Shown: positions 7,382 through 14,141 of the stretch, piece after piece | How the letters are laid out: each line of letters opens with the position of its first letter | How positions within the stretch are numbered: position 1 is the stretch's first letter | From: Dunaliella salina | Lineage: Eukaryota > Chlorophyta > Chlorophyceae > Chlamydomonadales > Dunaliellaceae | Length of the DNA stretch: 14,141 nt | NCBI GenBank assembly: GCA_002284615.2 | Contig: MU069634.1 | Coordinates: 180,313 to 194,453, forward strand | Direction of reading: 5' to 3' | Notes under the pieces: model-generated | What the model saw: the letters and a program-made list of their open reading frames with translations, nothing else | Told to the model about the DNA's origin: nothing | Databases searched by the model: none | Program-made: the position numbers and the translations under genes

Positions 7382-10300
7382 CTACAAGCAGTGTCGGAAG
7401 CGAACAGATGCGCATAAGGAATGGTTGCAAACAGGGACCAGAGCATGGAGCGGGTACATTTAAGTTTTACTTGGTACATCTGGCTGCATTGGGTACACTT
7501 GGTTGCATCTGTAAATTGAGTTGCAACAGAGTTCATTGGGTGCAGAAATGACCTTGCCATTTCCATACAAGGGTTGCTGGTGAAGGGAGGGCAGCAAGGG
7601 CTCCTCTGCTTTATTACACACATTATACATCACCTTCACTACACTGCATTACACACACTTCACTACACACATTAAACATCACCTACACTGCATTACACAC
7701 ACTTCACTGCACACATTATACATCACCCACACTGCATAACACACACTTCACTACATACATTATACATCACCCACACTGCATTACACACACTTCACTACAC
7801 ACATTATACATCACCTACACTGCATTACACACACTTCACTACACACATTATACATCACCTACACTGCATAACACACACTTCACTGCACACATTATAAATC
7901 ACCTACACTGCATTACACACACTTCACTACACACATTATACATCACCTTCACCACACTGCATTACGCACACATAGATCACATGGGTTGCTGGTGAGGGGA
8001 GGGCAGCAGGGGCTCCTCTGCTACATTGCACACATTTTACTTATGATCCACACTGCACTAAATACACTCAATTTACAACACAAACCTGCATTGCTGGCGA
8101 AGGGAGGGCACCAGGGGCTCCTCTGCTAAATTACACACATTTTGTACTTCCCACCTACACCAAACTACATTACACACATGTACGTTACATACCTGGGTTG
8201 CTGCTGAGGGGAGGGCAGTAGGGGCTCCTCTGCTACATTATACACACTCCATATCACCCACACTACACCACATCACACACATTTCACGTTACATACCTGG
8301 GTTGCTGCTGAGGGGAGGGCAGCAGNGGNTCCTCTGCTACATTATACACATTCCACATCACCCACACTACACCACATCACACACATTTCACGTTCCGTAC
8401 CTGGGTTGCTGCTGAGGGGAGGGCAGCAGTGGATCCTCTGCTACATTATACACATTCCATATCACCCACACTCCGCTACATTACACACATTTTACGTGAC
8501 GTACCTGGGTTGCTTGTGAGGAGAGGGCAGCAGGGGCTCCTCTGCACATTACACACACTTCATATTACATACACTACACCACATCGCACACATTTCATGT
8601 TACGTACCTGGGTTGCTGCCGAGGGGAGGGAAGGAGGGGCTGAGTGGCTCCTCTGCTACATTACACACATTTCATATTACCTACACTACACCACATCACA
8701 CACAATTCACGTTACTTACCTGGGTTGCTGATGACGGGAGGGCAGCAGTGGATCCTCTGCTCTACATTTCACACATTTCATATTACCTACACATTCCACA
8801 CGCTGTACGTCACATACCTAGTTTGCTGGTGAGGGGAGGGCAGCAGTGGACCCTCTGCTACATCACCTACACCACAGTCCATTACACACATGCTACGTGA
8901 CACACCTGGGTTGCTGCTGAGGGGAGGGCAGCAGGGGCTCCTCTGCTACCACTGGGAGGCCTTGGAGGAGGCGCTCTGTGCGATGCTCTGGCTGATCACG
9001 CCTCGCGTAGTCCACGTGCACGAATGCGCGCTCCACCAGGTCCAGCGCCTCCAGCTGTGGCAAATGGTGTAGAGATGTCGAACGTGTGAGTGCTTTTTGC
9101 ATTCGTTTTTTTTACAAGGAGCAAGCACGCGCATGGTTGTTGGGGGGGAAGGGGGTGTGGCGCAGGTGGGCACGCTTGCACGTGGTAGCAAGGATTGCTG
9201 CTGCATGCACGGCGGCAGCTCCAGGATCACATCACCACAGAAACTGAAGCCAAAGCATGCAGGAAAACTTGCTTTTTTTGACTAGCTTGTGTGACTGCCA
9301 CATCTACAAGCCACAGCATTTAGGGGCCGGGAGGCGGCAGGTCCACATGCGGCACATGGTAAGGGAGGGTGCTTGCTCATGCACCAATGTTTGGAGACAC
9401 CAGATTTGATGCGCAGTCGTGGCTACCAGCTCAAGCCGCTGTGCTTGCTCCCACCGCATTTTGGCTTGACAACCCTTGCTGCCAGCACAATTTCTGCATT
9501 GACAACCCTTGCTGCCAGCACAATTCCTGCTGCCAGTCCGCTGTGCCACCGTAAGCAGCAGAAATCACTGCTGCTTGCACACAGTATACCAGCAGTCATT
9601 GCTGCTCGCCCACAGTGCATCAGCAATCACTGCTGCCCACAGTGCATCAGCAATCACTGCTGCCCACAGTGCATCAGCAATTGCCCACACTGCATCAGCA
9701 ATCGCCCACAGCGCATCAGCAATCACTGCTGCCCACAGTGCATCAGCAATCGCCCACAGTGCGTCAGCAATCACTGCTGCCCACAGCACATCAGCAATCG
9801 CCCACAGCGCATCAGCAATCACTGCTGCCCACAGCGCATCAGCAATCGCTTACAGCGCATCAGCAATCACTGCTGCCCACAGTGCATCAGCAATCGCCCA
9901 CAGTGCATCAGCAATCACTGCTGCCCGCACAAAGGATACCTGCTTGCTCAGTCCTTGCTGCTTGCCCACAGTGCATCAGCAATCACTGCTGCCCGCACGA
10001 AGAACACCTGCTTGCTCGGTCCTTGCTGCTTGCACACAGTGCATCATTGCTGCTTGCACAAGGTGCAACAGCAGTGCTTGCACATGGTGTAACAGCAGTG
10101 CTTGCACATGGTGTAACAGCAGTGCTTGCACATGGTGAAACAGCAGTGCTTGCACATGGTGCGACAGCAGTGCTTGCACATGGTGTAACAGCAGTGCTTG
10201 CACATGGTGTAACAGCAGTGCTTGTACATGGTGCGACAGCAGTGCTTGCACATGGTGCGACAGCAGCCATGTCTGCTTGCACATGGTGCGACAGCAGCCA

Positions 10301-13300
10301 TGTCTGCTTGCGCTTTGTATGCCAGCAGCCGCAGGTGCCCCCCCTATTGTATATGTGCAGCCATTGCTGCCAGCACCCCCATTGTATATGCTGTATATGG
10401 GCAGCCATTGCTGCCAGCTCCCCCTTTGTATATGGGCAGCCACAGTTACCCCCCCATTGAACATGGGCAGCCATTGCTGCCAGCAAACTAGGTGCTGCGC
10501 AGCACGCTGATTCTGCCACTGCCGTGCTGCACACCGTCCCTCTTCAAGATCACAGTTACAGCACTTGCTTTGCCATCACTCAACTCGATGCATCATCCCG
10601 CCGAACACCTGCGTCTGGAGCTCTGTATACAGCTGCATGTACATAAGTAGCTGTTTTTTTCTTTACTATGCCTAGGCTGTGTGTACCTTTGTCTGCAGCT
10701 GGAGCGAGATGTCGTGCACCTCTTGCAGCGCACTGTCAGCAGGCATCACCACCTCTGCCTCCACCATGAAGCGTGAGCCAAAGTGGTATGCCCTGCAAGG
10801 GGGAAAGATCAATTGAGACGCCACAGGTTGAGCATCTTGTGTGTGTTTCAGCCCTTGTCAACAGGCATCACCACCTCTGCCTCCACTATGAAGCGTGAGA
10901 ATTGGTATGCCCTGCTGGGGGAGAGAACCCCACAATGCCACAGGTTGAGCATCAAGTGTGTGCACAGCCCTCATCAACAGGTGAAAAAAAACACCTCTGC
11001 CTCCACCATGAAGCGTGAGCCAAAGTGGTATGCCCTGCAAGGGGGAAAGATCAATTGAAACACCACAGGTTGAGCATCTAGGTTGTGTACAGCCCCCATC
11101 AACAGGCATCCTCCGCTTCCACGGTACAGCGCAGACCAATGACGCTTTGGCCTTGCGCTTTTGGTGGAAAATAAGCAAAGGGGGGGAAAGTGAATGTGAA
11201 CTTCAGACATCCTGCAAGGCACCAATTAGACAGAGCCAGTGGTATGCCCAGCCTTGGGAAACAACTCCAAAATGACACAGGCAGGTTGTCATGTGTTTGC
11301 TCAGCCCCTCTTTCCTCTGCATGGCCTACGTTTATTTCATTGTTTGCAGCCATGCCACACAGTGGCCCATTGCAACCGTCATGCCACACAGTGGTCATGC
11401 CACAGGGTGGCCCATTACAACCGTTTGGAGCTTGGCCTCCAGCTTACAACACAGATGAAAAGAAACCGAGGAGGATTGTGCAGGTGCCCTGAAACATTCT
11501 TTGAGGCTGCTGCTTGCGCGGAGGCCCTGCCTCCTCGCACACCTTACATGGCCAGGTTACTCCATGATGAGCGGCTAGGGCACCCCATGATGAGCGGTCA
11601 TTCAAAAGGTCAAATCAGAACAGTAAAGGACACAGGAAATTGCTTCACTGGCATTGCCCCACTTCAAGATGTGTTCCGCCCTATTTGGCTGAATCCCAGG
11701 TTCAGTTCTCCTGTTCTACCTTTTTTACGTGTATGGAAAAGACCACAGCATTCTGGCATGGCCAGAAGTGATAGCTGACGCAAATACATAGTTGCCCAAG
11801 GTGCAAGGCGTGTGTGCTGAGGAGAGGTGAGTATGCCTTTTATTGGAAGCAGCTGCCCTTGAAGAGATGAGGGTGCCTTGTATTGGAAGCAGCTCCCTAT
11901 GAAGAGATGAGGGTGCCTTGTATTGGAAGCAGCTGCCCTTGAAGAGACGAGGGTGCCTTGTATTGGAAGCAGCTGCCCTTGAAGAGATGAGTGTGCCTTG
12001 TATTGGAAGCAGCTGCTCTTGGAGAATGAGTGTGCCTTTTGTTGGGAGCAGCTGCCCTTGAGGAAACAAGTGTGCCTTTGATTGAGACGGACACCATGGA
12101 ATGAGGATTAAGGCAGGGAAACGCATGTGAGGCACTCACAAATTCACATCCCTTCCTTTGATCTCTTTGAGGACAGGAGGGGGCCAGGCATGGAGAAGCT
12201 TGAAGAACTTCAAATCCAGCAGAAACAAGGGCTGGCTCGGAGAAGCCTGAAGAACTTCAGAAATTCAGCACAAAAAAGGCCAGGCATGGAGAGGCTTGTA
12301 GAACTTCAAATTGAGCAAAGGAAAAGGACAGGCATGGAGAGGCTTGAAGAACTTCAAATTGAGCAAAGGAAAAGGACAGGCATGGAGAGGCTTGAAGAAC
12401 TCCAAATTGAGCAAAGGAAAAGGACAGCCATGGAGAGGCACACGAGGCAAACACATGCTGACATCCCTTTGGCATCCAGCCCTTTGCTACACTTGATTCC
12501 TAGGAAAGGGAGAAAGAGGATGGGCTGCAAACTTTGAAGACGCAGGTCATCTGGACGTCGCGTGCGCGTTTGCATGCAGCACAAGCAGCTTCAAGTGTGT
12601 GCAACTTCCAAGGATATCAGTGAGCAGCAGTGTGACATAGCATTGCTCAACTTGTCTTGCTCAAAGACTGATGTACAAGACGGTTCAGTGAATACACTGT
12701 GACACTGCTGCTCATTGCAAACAATGACACCAAAAAAAATGGAAGCGATAACAGACCAATAGGAAGGCACAAACTTAGGACAAAAGCAAACACTGACAGA
12801 AACGACGTTGGCACTGACCCACCAAATAATCCCATGCATCCCCACCTGAGGCAGTCAACTTCCAACTTCTCATGATGCTGTGACGCGAAGCGCATCAGCT
12901 GGTCCACAAGCTGCAAAAGCATGGAGATGTCCGACACCATATTACGAACCCTTTGTGCACTGAACCGTCTTATACATTTCAGTCTTTGAGCAAGACAAGT
13001 TGAGCAATACAATGCAATACAATTAACACCAGGAGAGGAGAGGCATAGTGCAAGCCCAGCAGGTGGAGAGTTACAAGCACCACAAGCTGCTCTTGTCCAA
13101 AGCAGAAGCGCATTCTAACAGCACCAGAACTGCAAGCACAACAAGCTGCTTTTGTCCAAAGCAAAAGCACACACTAACAGCAATAGAACTAACAGCACCA
13201 GGACTGCAAGCACAACAAGCTGCTTTTGTCCAAAGCAAAAGCACACACTAAAAGCAATAGAACTATCAGCACCAGAACTGCGAGCGTTACGAGCTGCTCT

Positions 13301-13998
13301 TGTCCAAAGCAAACGCACAAACGAACAGCATGAGAAGTGACAGCACCAGAACTACAAGCACTATGAGCTACTCCTGTCCAAAGCAAAAGCGCATACTAGC
13401 AGCACCTGAACTAAAAGCACCAGACCTACAAGCACTGCAAGCTGCTCATGTCCAAAGCAAAAGCGCTTACCTCCCTAGGTGCCCCACGCCCCACGATCTT
13501 GTCAATCTGCATTTGGTGAAACAGAGATGAGAGTGTCCATTTACGAACTTTGCAGCTGATGCACCACACTGTGACAGATCCAGCGTTTTACCACAGGTGT
13601 TACCACAGGTTTCCAGAGTGGTTTTAATCCAGATATAGGGCTCTGTTTTTGAAGAAAGCATTCAATTGAATCACAGATCTTGCGCTCAAGGGAGCATGTG
13701 CAAAGGAGGGAGGGACATCGCCATACTGGCAAGGCTGCTTCAAATAACATGAGATTGTTGGTGGCAATCCCAGACATGCAATTGACGCACTTGACATTTT
13801 TCTGTGCCAAGAAGCTGACACACTCAGCAGCTGTCACAATTCACACAAGAACGGCTTTGGACAACCCTGGCCATGACTTGCCTAGCAATCACATCCCTTA
13901 TTGTGACTTGTACAGGTGCGCCCTGTCTTTCCCGCGCACCTGGCTCTTGGCAATGCCAAACCACCGACACAAGATGAATACACTAATCAGGATACCCC
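7321..13998 (-). CDS. Cation diffusion facilitator (MTP/CDF-type metal transporter), 3' half, six exons
   Basis: CDF proteins exchange a divalent metal (Mn, Zn or Fe) for protons across organelle or plasma membranes, working as dimers. Six exons on the minus strand join by GT-AG introns in consistent phase to 170 residues and a stop. In order: transmembrane helix 6 (exon A), a linker (B, C), the ferredoxin-like cytoplasmic domain (C, D, E) and a tail (E, F). Visible matches to the family are LRAYHFGSRF, VVMPADSALQEVHDI and VERAFVHVDY followed by PEH, as in the plant/algal manganese MTP group. EVHDI and VHVDY hold the His, and the His and Asp, that bind metal in the bacterial YiiP C-terminal domain. 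The 5' exons with the DxxxD sites lie outside the window. The metal is inferred only from clade likeness. Introns are 138, 816, 2053, 1632 and 1524 bases, and the four long ones are packed with minisatellites. Confidence 0.8.
7571..8950. repeat. ~104-bp minisatellite made of the end of CDF exon E and its 5' splice site
   Basis: Eleven copies of the core (plus strand: GGGTTGCTGCTGAGGGGAGG followed by GCAGCAGGGGCTCCTCTGCT) start near 7571, 7983, 8088, 8195, 8299, 8403, 8507, 8610, 8722, 8820 and 8908. Most spacings are 103-107 bases. The copy at 8908 is the coding end of exon E. Read on the minus strand the units keep VAEEPLLPSPQQQP with small changes. Two undetermined bases (N) lie at 8326 and 8329, inside a unit, probably an assembly effect of the repeat. 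Confidence 0.93.
7621..7975. repeat. 44-bp minisatellite inside the 104-bp array
   Basis: About eight copies of a 44-base CA-rich unit carry CATTATACATCACC, at 7621, 7670, 7714, then every 43-45 bases to about 7932. The unit resembles the CA-rich half of the 104-bp unit, so it is probably an internal amplification of that half. Confidence 0.92.
8906..9054 (-). CDS. CDF exon E: last beta strand and tail
   Basis: The acceptor is CATTTGCCACAG. The exon reads LEALDLVERAFVHVDYARRD, then QPEHRTERLLQGLPV and a Pro/Gln tail (VAEEPLLPSPQQQP). FVHVDY holds the paired His and Asp of the CDF C-terminal metal site. The proposed donor is CAG|GTGTGT, giving 49 codons plus two bases, in phase with exon F. 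If the donor is not used, the frame stops soon after, at TAG 8893-8895 (ending RCVT), so this could also be the last exon. The final ~45 bases with the donor are the core of the 104-bp array downstream. Confidence 0.85.
9466..9530. repeat. 33-bp tandem duplication
   Basis: TTGACAACCCTTGCTGCCAG followed by CACAATT occurs at 9466 and 9499. It lies in the intron between exons D and E. Confidence 0.85.
9570..10050. repeat. 27/21-bp minisatellite with a 79-bp higher-order copy
   Basis: Units of CCCACAGTGCATCAGCAATC with (27) or without (21) a following ACTGCTG alternate irregularly from about 9600 to 9940. The last part, with GCACAAAGGATACCTGCTTG, is repeated once as a larger unit to 10050. Both periods are multiples of three, so frames stay open on both strands (for example an Ile-Ala-Asp-Ala-Leu-Trp-Ala repeat on the minus strand). 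It is intronic to the CDF gene. Confidence 0.93.
10051..10315. repeat. 24-bp minisatellite in the intron before exon E
   Basis: About ten copies of CACATGGTGTAACAGCAGTG plus CTTG, exact 24-base period from 10081 on, with AAC/CGAC/GAAAC variants and two longer units at the right end. The minus-strand unit (TACACCATGTGCAAGCAC...GCTG) resembles the sequence at the exon E acceptor (TACACCATTTGCCACAGCTG). Confidence 0.93.
10331..10490. repeat. ~35-bp minisatellite
   Basis: Four to five imperfect units of GGGCAGCCATTGCTGCCAGC followed by CCCCCATTGTATAT. Each unit contains the near-palindrome GGCAGCcattGCTGCC, which can form a small hairpin. Confidence 0.9.
10687..10792 (-). CDS. CDF exon D: core of C-terminal domain
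   Basis: The acceptor is CCCCCTTGCAG and the donor AAG|GTACAC. The 106 bases are one base of the split Arg codon plus 35 codons, with AYHFGSRFMVEAEVVMPADS and then ALQEVHDISLQLQTK. This is the most characteristic CDF C-terminal stretch, with beta strand, PAD loop and EVHDI helix; the His of EVHDI matches a YiiP metal-binding His. The first half of this exon with its acceptor is repeated upstream in the intron (10793-11275). Confidence 0.88.
10793..11275. repeat. ~120-bp array of partial CDF exon D copies with 3' splice sites
   Basis: The first half of exon D with its intronic lead-in recurs at about 10859-10976, 10977-11100 and, more worn, about 11101-11190, with a last fragment near 11236-11275. 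Spacings of the CCTCCAC segment are 122, 120 and 115. Two extra copies keep an AG acceptor before GGCATACCA. On the minus strand they read AYQFSRFIVEAEVVMPVDKG-stop and AYHFGSRFMVEAEVFFFTC-stop, so none can replace exon D. Confidence 0.92.
11276..11825. other. Intron sequence with one short repeat
   Basis: 11351-11424 has three CATGCCACAS units, two of them followed by GGTGGCCCATTRCAACCGT-like sequence. The rest of this stretch shows no exon or motif I can support on either strand. Confidence 0.5.
11826..12090. repeat. 40-bp minisatellite
   Basis: TATTGGAAGCAGCTGCCCTT followed by GAAGAGATGAGGGTGCCTTG starts exactly at 11841, 11881, 11921, 11961 and 12001, with worn copies before and after. 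It lies in the intron between exons C and D. Confidence 0.95.
12185..12440. repeat. 48-bp minisatellite, open on the plus strand
   Basis: GGCATGGAGAGGCTTGAAGA followed by ACTTCAAATTGAGCAAAGGA and AAAGGACA is spaced 48 bases (12187, ~12235, 12283, 12331, 12379, 12427). On the plus strand it lies in a frame open 12127-12537 and encodes the 16-residue unit GMERLEELQIEQRKRT. It is antisense to the CDF intron; see findings for whether it is a gene. Confidence 0.95.
12620..12716. repeat. Imperfect hairpin
   Basis: TGAGCAGCAGTGTGACA at 12620 pairs with CTGTGACACTGCTGCTCA near 12697-12714, with one or two mismatches. The left arm of the exon C inverted repeat lies in its loop. Confidence 0.75.
12639..13015. 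repeat. Inverted repeat flanking CDF exon C
   Basis: The left arm 12639-12690 (it includes GCTCAACTTGTCTTGCTCAA, AGACTGA and GACGGTTCAGTG) is the reverse complement of 12958-13015, apart from a few inserted or changed bases. About 270 bases lie between the arms, with exon C at 12846-12910 in the middle. Confidence 0.93.
12846..12910 (-). CDS. CDF exon C: start of C-terminal domain
   Basis: The acceptor is CATGCTTTTGCAG and the donor CCTCAG|GTGGGG. The 65 bases are 21 codons plus two bases, reading LVDQLMRFASQHHEKLEVDC then L and a split Arg that joins exon D as LRAYHF. This fits the family '...L-x-x-x-x-N-H-H/D...I-D-T-V-R-A-Y' segment. It is flanked by a long inverted repeat (12639-12690 with 12958-13015). 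Confidence 0.7.
13060..13465. repeat. ~74-bp minisatellite in the intron before exon C
   Basis: Six units have AGCTGCTTTTGTCCAAAGCA at about 13085, 13144, 13218, 13292, 13367 and 13440 (spacings 59, 74, 74, 75, 73), linked by AGCACCAGAACTRCAAGCAC. On the minus strand the unit at 13085 holds GCAGCTTGTGG, identical to the exon C acceptor junction (GCAG|CTTGTGG). Confidence 0.93.
13727..13801 (-). CDS. CDF exon B: linker after helix 6
   Basis: The acceptor is TTGGCACAG and the donor CCA|GTATGG. The exon is 75 bases, 25 codons, phase 0 at both ends, starting KNVKCVNCMSGIATNNLML. It fills the place of the family segment that follows helix 6 (normally '...N-x-L-x-G-x-A...'), and NCMSGIATNN is a plausible match. 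It is about six to eight residues longer than usual, so the 3' edge could be wrong. Support is by phase and position more than by strong residue identity. Confidence 0.5.
13940..13998 (-). CDS. CDF exon A: transmembrane helix 6
   Basis: The acceptor is CGACTGCAG (AG at 13999-14000) and the donor is CAG|GTGCGC. The 59 bases are two carried-over bases (xGG) plus 19 codons, reading GILISVFILCRWFGIAKSQ. This matches the sixth CDF helix, which follows a conserved D-P in the family ('DP-x-G-x-ILIS-x-x-I...W'); the D-P would be at the end of the exon outside the window. The helix is hydrophobic with an aromatic W near the membrane edge, as usual. Confidence 0.7.
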
Positions 13999-14043
13999 CT
14001 GCAGTCGTTCGGAAGTTGTAATGCATGGGGTGAAGGGAGATTC

Positions 14044-14045
<2 letters not shown>

Positions 14046-14083
<38 letters not shown>

Positions 14084-14105
14084 TGATTGTTGTGGCAGGC
14101 CTTAG

Positions 14106-14141
<36 letters not shown>
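14046..14141. repeat. Two (GT)n microsatellites
   Basis: TG repeats run at 14046-14081 and 14109-14141, separated by a 27-base unique segment. The second is cut by the window edge. They lie in the intron just upstream of CDF exon A, so on the transcript they are CA repeats, a known binding type for some splicing factors. Confidence 0.97.

Noticed and set aside
8429..8900. Plus-strand His/Tyr-rich frames
   Set aside because: They are the reverse strand of the 104-bp array, whose coding sense (exon E tail) is on the minus strand.
7615..8950. Possible CRISPR array (regular direct repeats)
   Set aside because: The units are contiguous minisatellite copies without unique spacers, and the context is eukaryotic with splice sites.
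9570..9960. Match of GCTGATGCGCT in the 27-bp array to exon C
   Set aside because: It is an 11-base match not located at a splice junction and in a distant intron; most likely chance.
9373..10534. Long open frames on both strands, up to 281 codons
   Set aside because: They come from 21-, 24- and 27-base tandem repeats inside the CDF intron; several frames on both strands are open at once.
11239..11778. 179-codon plus-strand frame
   Set aside because: It has no motif, its first part is antisense to the exon D copies, and its middle holds the 11351-11424 repeat; no supporting start or splice context.
13115..13386. Hydrophobic Leu/Val-rich minus-strand frames resembling membrane segments
   Set aside because: The 74-bp unit is not a multiple of three, so the frame changes from unit to unit; it is intronic repeat.

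Overview
This is a eukaryotic nuclear window. It has split genes with GT-AG introns, dense mini- and microsatellites, and decayed LINE-type retroelements, and there is no bacterial gene layout. The retroelement RNase H and zinc-knuckle style, together with a plant/algal-type metal transporter, suggest a green alga or a close relative. I cannot name the species from sequence alone.

The main gene is on the minus strand. Six short exons (A 13940-13998, B 13727-13801, C 12846-12910, D 10687-10792, E 8906-9054, F 7321-7381) join in a consistent phase. They give about 170 codons of the 3' half of a cation diffusion facilitator, the MTP/CDF family of the manganese-type plant and algal clade: transmembrane helix 6, then the cytoplasmic C-terminal domain. 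The 5' half lies beyond the right edge of the window. Exons D and E are the firmest, A and C are good, and B and F are less certain.

The most unusual thing is how this gene relates to its repeats. About 515 coding bases are spread over 6.7 kb, and each of the four long introns is built largely of its own minisatellites. Two arrays are visibly made of pieces of the gene's exon boundaries. The last intron (7382-8905) holds about ten further copies of the end of exon E with its 5' splice site, in ~104 bp units. The intron before exon D holds four diverging partial copies of the start of exon D, in ~120 bp units. Two more arrays (24 bp before exon E, 74 bp before exon C) carry shorter matches to the next 3' splice site. 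A ~52-58 bp inverted repeat flanks exon C.

Layout by region. 1-222 is a purine tract and 325-536 a TTG/GTC microsatellite. 660-1324 and 1590-2342 are minus-strand remains of two non-LTR retrotransposons. 2343-7320 is mostly non-coding, with small duplications, a Z-DNA-type tract, a dispersed repeat seen twice and a few unrecognised short open frames. 7321-13998 is the CDF gene with its arrays. 14046-14141 holds two GT microsatellites in the next intron upstream of exon A.
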